DNA from: Claveliimonas sp963592205
GTDB taxonomy: Bacteria; Bacillota; Clostridia; Lachnospirales; Lachnospiraceae
Direction of reading: 5' to 3'
NCBI GenBank assembly: GCA_963592205.1
Contig: CAVAVU010000027.1
Coordinates: 1 to 8,463 of the forward strand
DNA length: 8,463 nt
Shown: piece after piece, positions 1 through 5,892 of the stretch
Layout: each line of letters starts with the position of its first letter
Position numbering within the stretch: the first letter of the stretch is position 1
The notes under the pieces: generated by a model
The model's database searches: none
What the model was told of the DNA's origin: nothing
The model's input: the letters and a program-made list of their open reading frames with translations, nothing else
Made by a program: the position numbers and the translations under genes

Positions 1-45
1 AATGGCTACAGAGCCCATGTTTGCTGGGGTTGTAGCCATTTTTTA
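1..45 (+). terminator. Rho-independent terminator, cut by the window edge
   Basis: Bases 1-9 (AATGGCTAC) pair perfectly with 32-40 (GTAGCCATT), extended by A10-T31, with a possible inner stem between CCC at 14-16 and the G run at 26-29. The right arm runs into a run of T ending at 44. This is the classic shape of an intrinsic terminator on the + strand, so a + strand gene probably ends just left of the window. The left arm may extend beyond base 1. No coding function is seen between here and the acidic-protein gene. Confidence 0.75.
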
Positions 46-165
46 TCTTTCTAACTGTCAAAGATGGGAGTGTAGCACATTTCCAAACGCTTCACAAGAA
101 ATCTTTCCCTGCGCTGGCAAGCTCTGGTATTTTAGTAAATTTTTATATCCCACGCCTTTCTTTTT

Positions 166-196
166 TTGTCAAAAAGTATTACAATACACTTATTAT
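166..196 (+). promoter_or_regulatory. Possible sigma-A promoter for the acidic small protein
   Basis: TTGTCA at 166-171 resembles a -35 box. TATTAT at 191-196 resembles a -10 box, with a long 19-nt spacer; TTATTA one base earlier would give 18. The surroundings are AT-rich. This would give a leader of roughly 35 nt before the ATG at 238. The match is only moderate, and the remaining stretch from 46 to 165 shows no other convincing signal. Confidence 0.4.
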
Positions 197-237
197 ATGA
201 CGTAAATGTCAGAAGAGACTAGAAAGGAGTCACACCC

Positions 238-597
238 ATGTCAAAATTATTAAAACGTGCATTAGGTCTTGCTGCTGTCGGCGGTGCTGTTGCAGCAGGA
301 GTAGCTTACTATCTTAAAAAAGATGATAACTCTGATGATTTTCTGGATGAATTCGATGACGATTTCGACACCGAAGATTCCGGATCTTCTGAACGTGAAT
401 ATGTTTCACTGAACACTGCTCCACAGGCAGATGAGACTGCTGAAGAAAAAGCTGAGGAAGAGACATCTGAGGAAGCGCCTGCCGAAGAAGCTGCTGAAAC
501 GTCCGAAGAGGCACCGGCTAAAGAAGAACAGGCTGAAGAAAAGACAGCAGATGCTTCCGAAGAAACTGCTGAAGCAGAGGAAGAAAAAGCCGAATAA
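238..597 (+). CDS. Small membrane-anchored, highly acidic protein of unknown function
   Basis: I do not recognise a named family. The 119-residue product has a basic N-terminus (MSKLLKR), a Gly/Ala-rich hydrophobic stretch at about residues 9-26 that could form one membrane helix, then KK. The remaining 91 residues contain about 40 Asp/Glu and only five Lys/Arg. Asp dominates residues 29-47 and Glu the rest. An ETSEEAPA unit occurs twice at a 12-residue spacing (residues 75-82 and 87-94). There is no Cys and no catalytic-looking motif. The start is supported by AAAGGAG at 223-229, 8 nt before the ATG. The gene stands alone between two terminators. The N-terminal layout loosely recalls YtxH-like small membrane proteins, but that is only resemblance. 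The tail is probably disordered. It could be a surface or envelope-associated linker, or a binder of cations or basic proteins; both are guesses. Confidence 0.85.
   Translation: MSKLLKRALGLAAVGGAVAAGVAYYLKKDDNSDDFLDEFDDDFDTEDSGSSEREYVSLNTAPQADETAEEKAEEETSEEAPAEEAAETSEEAPAKEEQAEEKTADASEETAEAEEEKAE
460..528 (+). repeat. Imperfect 36-nt tandem coding repeat in the acidic tail
   Basis: Residues 75-85 and 87-97 of the acidic protein both read ETSEEAPA followed by a charged stretch, giving a 36-nt period. The nucleotide copies differ at many third positions (for example acatctgag versus acgtccgaa). The repeat is therefore kept at protein level rather than being a fresh DNA duplication. Confidence 0.5.
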
Positions 598-607
598 TTA
601 TGCACTT

Positions 608-655
608 AAAAGATGCTGCCCGGGATCTGATATCAATTCCCTGACAGCATCTTTT
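608..655. terminator. Convergent bidirectional terminator
   Basis: AAAAGATGCTG at 608-618 pairs with CAGCATCTTTT at 645-655. A smaller inner stem joins GGGA (622-625) to TCCC (638-641). On the + strand the right arm ends in TTTTT (652-656), 10 nt downstream of the acidic-protein stop. On the - strand the stem starts 11 nt after the MocR-type stop codon and ends in TTTT. It most likely serves both convergent genes. Confidence 0.8.
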
Positions 656-665
656 TGTATGTCTG

Positions 666-2084
666 CTATTTATTTTCCACACCCGGTATGTCTTTCCAGG
701 CTTCTTTTAATATCTCTGCCGCTTCCCGGATCTCATCTTCTGACAGATTGGCATATCCCAGCAGTATCGTGGCACTTCGGTGGTTCTCGCCGATGCAGTA
801 ATCCGACAGACCATACACTTTCACGCCTGCCCTTTCCGCTCTCTGTATCAGTTCCTGTTCCGATACGCCTTCCGCAAATGACATCAGCAGATGCACTCCC
901 GCGTATTCACCGGCAATCTTACAGTCAAACTTCATATCCTGCAGTGCCCGGATCAGCACATCATGCCTTCCCTTATACAGCGCACGCGTCTTATTCAGAT
1001 GTCTCTCATAATATCCTTCTTCGATAAAATGCTGTACGATAAGCTGATCTACTTTGGATACCGTTGAACTGATGAACCCACATTTTTCATGATACACTGC
1101 TGCCAGTTCTTCCGGCAGCACCATGTAGCTCATACGAATCGCCGGCGCAATGGATTTGGAAAATGTTCCAAGATAGATCACCTTGCCATTCACATCGCTT
1201 CCCTGCAGTGCCGGGATCGGCTTGCCCTTATACCGGAACTCACTGTCATAATCATCCTCAATGATATAACGGTTACCTGATTCATTCGCCCATCCGAGCA
1301 GTTCAATCCTACGCTTCATCGGCATCACGATACCGGTCGGATACTGATGGGATGGCGTCACATACGCAATGTCTGCCGACGATTTCCGCAGCATGTCCAC
1401 CCGCATACCATAACGGTCCATCTCTACAGGTTCTACCGGATACGACTGGCTGGAGAATAATCGGTAAGCCTGCTTATACGCCGGATTCTCCACTGCGATT
1501 ACATGATCTCTTCCAATTACAGAGCATAACATCATCAGCAGATAATCATTACCGGCTCCCACTATGATCTGACGCGGATCACATTCCACACCACGCGCCT
1601 GATACAGGTAATCACAGATCACCTTACAGAAACTCAGTTCTCCCTGCGGATTACCAAGACGAAATAATTCCACTTCATTGTCCAGCAATATCTCCTTGGA
1701 AAGCTTTCTCCATGCATTATGCGGAAAACTCTTCAGATCAACACCATTCGGCGTAAAATCATATCGGCAGTTTTTCTGCTCCTCCTGCTTTTCCGGTTCC
1801 TGCTGCTTCTTCACTTCCCGGATCTGATACAGTCCTTCAATCTGCGCCACATAGTATCCGCGATAAGGCTCCGACTCAATGTATCCTTCTGACAGAAGCT
1901 GCTCATACGCAAGATCTACCGTACTTCTGCTGACCTCCAAGTGCTTCGCAAGTGCTCTGGTAGACGGAAGCTTCTCACGATAAGCGAACTTCCCGCTCAC
2001 GATATTTTCTTTAATATATAAATAGATCTGTTCGTATAAAGGCGTCCCATTACGGGACGCCAGTGTCATAGTAAGTTCATTCAT
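666..2084 (-). CDS. MocR/PdxR-type transcriptional regulator (GntR wHTH + fold-type I aminotransferase domain)
   Basis: This 472-residue protein has the two-part MocR architecture. Residues ~10-80 form a GntR-type winged helix (PLYEQIYLYIKENI, then LPSTRALAKHLEVSRSTV). A Gln/Glu/Lys-rich linker spans ~81-105. The rest is an aminotransferase-like domain for binding pyridoxal phosphate. Visible signatures are PSHQYPTG (244-251), EDDYDSEFRY (276-285) and GTFSK with the expected Schiff-base Lys310. D277 and Y279 sit where cofactor-binding residues are found in GabR. Proteins of this family bind DNA and sense PLP or an amine/amino-acid adduct. Relatives control vitamin B6 synthesis (PdxR) or GABA use (GabR), but neither pathway is nearby, so the target is unknown and no symbol is given. 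The gene starts 12 nt after glnS with only a weak purine-rich RBS, suggesting cotranscription and possibly translational coupling. M6 (2069) is a less likely alternative start. Confidence 0.93.
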   Translation of the reverse strand: MNELTMTLASRNGTPLYEQIYLYIKENIVSGKFAYREKLPSTRALAKHLEVSRSTVDLAYEQLLSEGYIESEPYRGYYVAQIEGLYQIREVKKQQEPEKQEEQKNCRYDFTPNGVDLKSFPHNAWRKLSKEILLDNEVELFRLGNPQGELSFCKVICDYLYQARGVECDPRQIIVGAGNDYLLMMLCSVIGRDHVIAVENPAYKQAYRLFSSQSYPVEPVEMDRYGMRVDMLRKSSADIAYVTPSHQYPTGIVMPMKRRIELLGWANESGNRYIIEDDYDSEFRYKGKPIPALQGSDVNGKVIYLGTFSKSIAPAIRMSYMVLPEELAAVYHEKCGFISSTVSKVDQLIVQHFIEEGYYERHLNKTRALYKGRHDVLIRALQDMKFDCKIAGEYAGVHLLMSFAEGVSEQELIQRAERAGVKVYGLSDYCIGENHRSATILLGYANLSEDEIREAAEILKEAWKDIPGVENK

Positions 2085-2096
2085 AAATTAATTCTC

Positions 2097-3767
2097 TTAT
2101 TTCTTAGGCAGTTTGAAAGAACTCTTCAGCGATACGATACGATTAAATACCAGCGCATCCGGTGTTGAATCCTTTGCATCGATACAGAAATATCCGTTTC
2201 TTACAAACTGGAAGCTGTCATATGCCTTTGCATCGTCAAAATTCGGCTCTACATAGCAGTTCTTTCTTACTTCCAGAGAATTCGGATTGATATTCATAGA
2301 TCCGTCCTCTTCATTATATACACCCTTCTCTTCATCGATCAGGTTCTCATACAGACGTACTTCTGCCTGTTTCGCATAGGGTGCTGCTACCCAGTGGATC
2401 GTACCCTTAACTTTACGTCCGGTAAATCCGCTTCCACTCTTCGTCTCCGGATCATACGTACAATGTACAACGGTCACATTGCCATTCTCATCCGTCTCAT
2501 AGCTTACACATTTGACAAAGTATGCCTGCATCAGACGCACTTCATTGCCCGGGAACAGACGGAAATACTTCTTCGGAGGCTCAATCATGAAATCATCACG
2601 CTCGATATAGAGTTCTTTGCAGAACGGAATCTTTCTCTTGCCAAGCTCCGGATTCTCCAGGTTGTTCTCAGCTTCCAGCCACTCTACTTCGCCTTCCGGA
2701 TAGTTATCAATGACCAGCTTGATCGGATCAAGCACTGCCATCATACGGGAGCGCTTCATCTTCAGATCTTCACGGATACAGTACTCAAGCATTGCGTAAT
2801 CTACAGATCCCTGAGACTTTGATACACCGCACAGATCTACGAACATCTTCAGTGACTCCGGCGTAAATCCTCTTCTTCTCAGTGCCGCGATAGATACCAG
2901 TCTCGGATCATCCCATCCGTCTACGACGCCGTCCTGTACCAGCTTCTTAATGTAACGCTTACCAGTTACCACATTAGTCAGATATAACTTCGCAAACTCG
3001 ATCTGACGCGGTGCCGGATCAAACTCGCACTCTCTTACTACCCAGTCATACAGTGGTCTGTGATCTTCAAACTCCAGTGTACAGATGGAGTGTGTGATCT
3101 TCTCGATTGCATCCTCGATCGGATGAGCAAAGTCATACATCGGGTAAATGCACCATTTATCACCGGTATTGTGATGATGCATATGAGCCACACGATAAAT
3201 AACCGGGTCACGCATGTTGATATTCGGTGAAGCCATATCGATCTTCGCACGGAGTACCTTCTCTCCATCCTTATATGCACCATTCTTCATCTCTTCGAAT
3301 AACTTCAGGTTCTCTTCAACACTACGGTCTCTGTATGGGCTGTTCTTACCCGGCTCCGTCAGGGTTCCTCGGTACTCGCGAATCTCATCAGCACTGAGGT
3401 CGCAAACATAAGCCTTGCCCTTCTTGATCAGCTTCACTGCACATTCATACATCTGATCAAAATAATCAGAAGCGAAATACAGATGATCTTTGAAGTCAGC
3501 TCCCAGCCACTCTACATCTGTCTTAATAGACTCTACATATTCTGTATCTTCTTTCATCGGATTGGTATCATCAAATCGAAGATGGAATGTTCCATGATAC
3601 TTCTTAGCCAGTCCTGAATTAAGCAGGATAGACTTGGCATGTCCGATATGCAGATAACCATTCGGCTCCGGCGGAAATCTGGTGACTACTTCTGTGTACT
3701 TGCCCTCTGCCAGATCCTTATCTATCTCCTGTTCAATAAAATTCTTTGAAACTACTTCTTCTCCCAT
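2097..3767 (-). CDS. glnS: Glutaminyl-tRNA synthetase (GlnRS, EC 6.1.1.18)
   Basis: The enzyme charges tRNA-Gln with glutamine in the cytoplasm using ATP. At 556 residues it matches the bacterial length (E. coli about 554). The class I signature is clear: PPEPNGYLHIGH at residues 32-43, followed by HLRFDDTNP (62-70). Further GlnRS-typical blocks are GWDDPRL (284-290), LRRRGFTPES (296-305) and the C-terminal anticodon-binding barrels. The second class I motif, usually MSKRKL or MSKRYL in GlnRS, reads VTGKRYIKK at 267-275. The basic residues are kept, but Ser is replaced by Gly. The start is set at 3767 because GAGGAGG at 3780-3774 lies 6 nt upstream; the in-frame ATGs at 3782 and 3794 lie on or before that RBS. 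The probable promoter is shared back-to-back with tRNA-Thr. The MocR-type gene follows after 12 nt. Having GlnRS implies direct Gln-tRNA-Gln formation; whether GatCAB is also present cannot be seen here. Confidence 0.97.
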   Translation of the reverse strand: MGEEVVSKNFIEQEIDKDLAEGKYTEVVTRFPPEPNGYLHIGHAKSILLNSGLAKKYHGTFHLRFDDTNPMKEDTEYVESIKTDVEWLGADFKDHLYFASDYFDQMYECAVKLIKKGKAYVCDLSADEIREYRGTLTEPGKNSPYRDRSVEENLKLFEEMKNGAYKDGEKVLRAKIDMASPNINMRDPVIYRVAHMHHHNTGDKWCIYPMYDFAHPIEDAIEKITHSICTLEFEDHRPLYDWVVRECEFDPAPRQIEFAKLYLTNVVTGKRYIKKLVQDGVVDGWDDPRLVSIAALRRRGFTPESLKMFVDLCGVSKSQGSVDYAMLEYCIREDLKMKRSRMMAVLDPIKLVIDNYPEGEVEWLEAENNLENPELGKRKIPFCKELYIERDDFMIEPPKKYFRLFPGNEVRLMQAYFVKCVSYETDENGNVTVVHCTYDPETKSGSGFTGRKVKGTIHWVAAPYAKQAEVRLYENLIDEEKGVYNEEDGSMNINPNSLEVRKNCYVEPNFDDAKAYDSFQFVRNGYFCIDAKDSTPDALVFNRIVSLKSSFKLPKK

Positions 3768-3773
3768 GGGTTT

Positions 3774-3780
3774 CCTCCTC
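3774..3780 (-). promoter_or_regulatory. Strong ribosome binding site that fixes the glnS start
   Basis: On the - strand the sequence is GAGGAGG, then 6 nt, then ATG at 3767. Two upstream in-frame ATG codons (3782, 3794) would place this Shine-Dalgarno inside the coding region, so the shorter protein starting MGEEVV is preferred. Confidence 0.85.
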
Positions 3781-3845
3781 ATTGTCTTTCTCAATTTTTT
3801 CTCATCATGTGTTTTATCTTATCATAATTCCAGTTAACCCACAAT

Positions 3846-3873
3846 ACAATATTTTTAAATTTACCATTGACAA
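3846..3873 (-). promoter_or_regulatory. Candidate glnS promoter
   Basis: On the - strand TTGTCA (3873-3868) is followed after 16 nt by TATTGT (3851-3846), a fair sigma-A match that would leave a leader of about 70 nt. A second candidate nearer the gene is TTGTGG (3844-3839), 17 nt, TAAGAT (3821-3816). I cannot choose between them by eye. No T-box motif is present in this leader, unlike cysE. Confidence 0.4.
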
Positions 3874-3896
3874 ACTATAGTCTTATATTGTATATT
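3867..3896 (+). promoter_or_regulatory. Probable promoter of tRNA-Thr
   Basis: A perfect TTGACA -35 box (3867-3872) is followed after 18 nt by TATATT (3891-3896). Transcription would start near 3903, leaving a 5' leader of about 27 nt to be removed by RNase P. The -35 box overlaps the candidate glnS -35 on the other strand. Confidence 0.65.
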
Positions 3897-3929
3897 AATC
3901 ACGTTGCATATGAAATATATCTTATGCGT

Positions 3930-4002
3930 GCTGTTGTGGCTCAGTCGGTAGAGCGTCGCCTTGGTAAGGCGGAGGTCGGCGGTTCGATTCCGCTCAACAG
4001 CT
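3930..4002 (+). tRNA. tRNA-Thr, anticodon GGT
   Basis: A complete 73-nt cloverleaf. The acceptor stem is GCTGTTG (3930-3936) with CAACAGC (3995-4001), plus discriminator T4002. The D arm is GCTC/GAGC. The anticodon stem is TCGCC/GGCGG, enclosing loop TTGGTAA with anticodon GGT at 3963-3965. The T arm is GGCGG/CCGCT, with loop TTCGATT. It should read threonine codons ACC and ACU. The 3' CCA is not encoded and must be added by the CCA-adding enzyme. The gene stands alone, with its own promoter upstream and a strong hairpin starting 10 nt downstream. Confidence 0.97.
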
Positions 4003-4012
4003 TAGGGAAAAG

Positions 4013-4060
4013 AAGCCGGGAAGATTCTTATTTATTCAGAATCTTCCCGGCTTTGCTTTT
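4013..4060. terminator. Bidirectional terminator shared by tRNA-Thr and sigH, overlapping the sigH 3' end
   Basis: A perfect 16-bp stem is formed by AAGCCGGGAAGATTCT (4013-4028) and AGAATCTTCCCGGCTT (4038-4053), with a 9-nt loop. On the + strand the stem is followed by TTTGCTTTT (4052-4060), a terminator for the tRNA transcript. Read on the - strand, the first arm lies within the last codons of sigH, the loop holds most of the stop codon, and the second arm lies just past it, ending in CTTCTTTTCCC. The tail is better on the + strand, so termination of sigH is somewhat less certain. Confidence 0.8.
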
Positions 4061-4639
4061 AATTCTCTGTAATGCGTTGTCTATCGTCTTCGGACTCTTC
4101 TTCAGAAGTCCCGCGATCGTCTTATAATCTGTCCCCAGCAAATGCAGATACAACACTCTGCGCTCCAGGTCACTCAGACTCTCTTCCAGCTTTTCACCAA
4201 TACGGTTCATGGATTCCTGCATGATCATCGCATGCTCCGGATTACTCTCCACACTCGCTTCGATCGTATCCAGCACCCGTTCTCTGCCGCCCTGTTCCGA
4301 TTCCTCGTAGAGAGACACGTAAGAATTAAGCGGTATGTGCTTCTTGCGACCGGATGCCTTTGCCGCACTGTACATCTGTCTCCGGATGCACAGTCTGGCA
4401 AAACTTCCAAATGACACTTCCTGTTCTGTATCGTAATCCTGGACCGCCTTAAACAGACCGATCATACCTTCCTGGATCAGGTCATCATTCTCCCCTCCGA
4501 TCAGGTACATCGCTTTCGCTTCTTTGCGCACTACATTTTTATACTTCTCCATGATATAATCCATAATCTTCTTATCACCGCCACGAAGATTACGGATCAA
4601 CTGCTCATCTGTCAGTATCTCATAGTTTGACGTGCCCAT
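4028..4639 (-). CDS. sigH: SigH (Spo0H)-type sigma-70 family RNA polymerase sigma factor
   Basis: Sigma-H directs RNA polymerase to transition-phase and early sporulation promoters in spore-forming Bacillota. The 203-residue product shows region 2 at about residues 22-95 (DDLIQEGMIGLFKAVQDYD and SFGSFARLCIRRQM). Next comes the SigH-like HIPLNSYVSL block (101-110). Region 4 is a helix-turn-helix at about 156-200 (LSDLERRVLYLHLLG, then KTIDNALQRIKSK). These blocks closely resemble B. subtilis SigH, and the gene occupies the same cluster as in Bacillus. The protein is slightly shorter at both ends. The start is supported by AGGAG, though only 5 nt before the ATG. The gene lies 36 nt after rlmB in the same direction; I saw no convincing promoter in the gap, so it probably depends at least partly on operon readthrough. 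The host's ability to sporulate cannot be judged from this window. Confidence 0.93.
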   Translation of the reverse strand: MGTSNYEILTDEQLIRNLRGGDKKIMDYIMEKYKNVVRKEAKAMYLIGGENDDLIQEGMIGLFKAVQDYDTEQEVSFGSFARLCIRRQMYSAAKASGRKKHIPLNSYVSLYEESEQGGRERVLDTIEASVESNPEHAMIMQESMNRIGEKLEESLSDLERRVLYLHLLGTDYKTIAGLLKKSPKTIDNALQRIKSKAGKILNK

Positions 4640-4675
4640 AACTGCTCCTGTTCTTATTTCAAGTCTTATTCGTCT

Positions 4676-5440
4676 TTATCCCAGTCTCTGTCTGACGATC
4701 TCATAGGCCAGCACACCTGCTGCCACTGACGCATTCAGGGAATCAATATCGCCCTTCATCGGTATCCCTGCAACGAAATCACAGTTTTCCTTCATCAGTC
4801 GGCTGACGCCTTCGCCCTCATTGCCGATCACAAGCCCGATCGGTCCTTTCAGATCCAGATCATACATCACGGTGCCATCCATATCGGCACACACGAACCA
4901 CAATCCCTGTTTTTTCAGCTCTTCTACCGTCTTCTTCAGATTGGTCACGCGGGCAACCGGTGTATAATTCAGTGCCCCTGCGGATGTACGTGCTACCGTT
5001 GCGGTAAGTCCTACAGCTCTGCGCTTCGGAATGATCACACCATGCGCCCCCGCCAGATTAGCAGTACGGATAATCGCGCCCAGATTGTGCGGATCTTCAA
5101 TATTATCCAACAGAAAAATAAATGGATCCTCGCCACGGCTCTTTGCAAGCTCCAGCATATCCTCAACCTGTGCATACTCATAAGCTGCCGCATGAGCGAT
5201 CACGCCCTGATGCTTTCCGGTCTCTGACAACTGATTCAGACGTTCCTTCGTAACAAACTGCAGAATCACGTCGTGTTTTTTCGCCTCACGCACGATCGTA
5301 CGCACCGGACCGTCCTGACAGCCATCCAGCACATACAGCTTATCCATCGGCTTGCCAGAACGGAGTGCTTCCAACACCGCATTTCTTCCTTCTATTACGA
5401 GACTCTTACTCTCTTCATAATTCTCATTCATTTCTTTCAT
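4676..5440 (-). CDS. rlmB: SpoU/TrmH-family 23S rRNA (guanosine-2'-O-)-methyltransferase, RlmB type
   Basis: This S-adenosylmethionine-dependent enzyme of the SPOUT (knotted) class methylates a ribose 2'-OH. RlmB relatives act on G2251 of the 23S rRNA peptidyl-transferase region (family knowledge; the target here is inferred). The 254 residues begin with a SpoU substrate-binding domain (VIEGRNAVLEAL at 15-26). The three SpoU motifs follow: motif 1 NIEDPHNLGAIIRTA (113-127), motif 2 VIGNEGEGVS (204-213) and motif 3 IPMKGDIDSLNASVA (226-240). The length fits the family. The ATG overlaps the mrnC stop as ATGA, with GAGGAG 5 nt upstream, so translation is probably coupled. In Bacillus a yacP (rae1) gene lies between rlmB and sigH; here it does not. 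Other SpoU enzymes (TrmH, TsnR) look similar, but cluster position favours RlmB. Confidence 0.93.
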   Translation of the reverse strand: MKEMNENYEESKSLVIEGRNAVLEALRSGKPMDKLYVLDGCQDGPVRTIVREAKKHDVILQFVTKERLNQLSETGKHQGVIAHAAAYEYAQVEDMLELAKSRGEDPFIFLLDNIEDPHNLGAIIRTANLAGAHGVIIPKRRAVGLTATVARTSAGALNYTPVARVTNLKKTVEELKKQGLWFVCADMDGTVMYDLDLKGPIGLVIGNEGEGVSRLMKENCDFVAGIPMKGDIDSLNASVAAGVLAYEIVRQRLG

Positions 5441-5892
5441 GACTGCTCCTCATTGATATCCAGACTGTCCAGTCCCATTTTGATCAGTTCCAGCATTCTC
5501 TCATATCTGTGTTCCAGATAAAGATACCCCATCAGCGCCTCAAATCCTGTTGCCCGTCTGTAATCTGTCACTGACTGGTTCTTCGCCGGACTGATCGTCT
5601 TGGAATTACGTCCGCGCTTATAGATCTGATGCTCTTCCTCTGTCAGTTCTTCCTGCAGCACCCGCATCATTTTCGACTGACTGGATGCCTGTACGATCTG
5701 ACTCGTCTCTTTATGAAGCTTCTTCACCTGTTTATTGCCCCGGTTCAGCACCAGGTTCTTAATCACAAGATCAAATATGCAGTCTCCGATATATGCCAAT
5801 GCAAGAGGTGAATAGGTCTCTGCCTTCACCTCCTGCATCTGAAACATTTCCTGCATACAAGTATCAAAATCCCACTTTATGCTTTTTTCCAT
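5437..5892 (-). CDS. mrnC: Mini-ribonuclease 3 (MrnC)
   Basis: A 151-residue RNase III catalytic domain with no double-stranded-RNA-binding domain, the defining feature of Mini-III. In B. subtilis the homologue trims both ends of 23S rRNA. Conserved acidic catalytic residues are visible: D37 in ALAYIGDCIFD (31-41) and E118 in FEALMGYLYLEHRY (117-130). The RGRNSKT block (93-99) and YRRATGFEAL are also typical. The frame overlaps the cysS 3' end by 16 nt and rlmB by 4 nt. AAGGAG lies 4 nt before the ATG at 5892, supporting this start. Its place next to rlmB puts two 23S rRNA maturation functions together. Confidence 0.95.
   Translation of the reverse strand: MEKSIKWDFDTCMQEMFQMQEVKAETYSPLALAYIGDCIFDLVIKNLVLNRGNKQVKKLHKETSQIVQASSQSKMMRVLQEELTEEEHQIYKRGRNSKTISPAKNQSVTDYRRATGFEALMGYLYLEHRYERMLELIKMGLDSLDINEEQS

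Noticed and set aside
309..605. A Ser/Ala-rich - strand frame opposite the acidic protein
   Set aside because: Glu (GAA/GAG) and Ala (GCT) codons read backwards as Ser-type and Ala codons, so this is an expected by-product of the biased composition.
431..1027. A 198-codon + strand frame starting inside the acidic-protein gene
   Set aside because: Its first part is the +1-shifted frame of the Glu/Ala-rich repeat (hence Lys/Arg/Leu-rich), it runs through the 608-655 terminator, and it then lies antisense to the MocR gene.
3768..3794. A longer glnS start at 3794 or 3782
   Set aside because: The strong GAGGAGG Shine-Dalgarno at 3780-3774 would fall inside the coding region, and the extra residues (MRKTMRRKP) do not match the family N-terminus.
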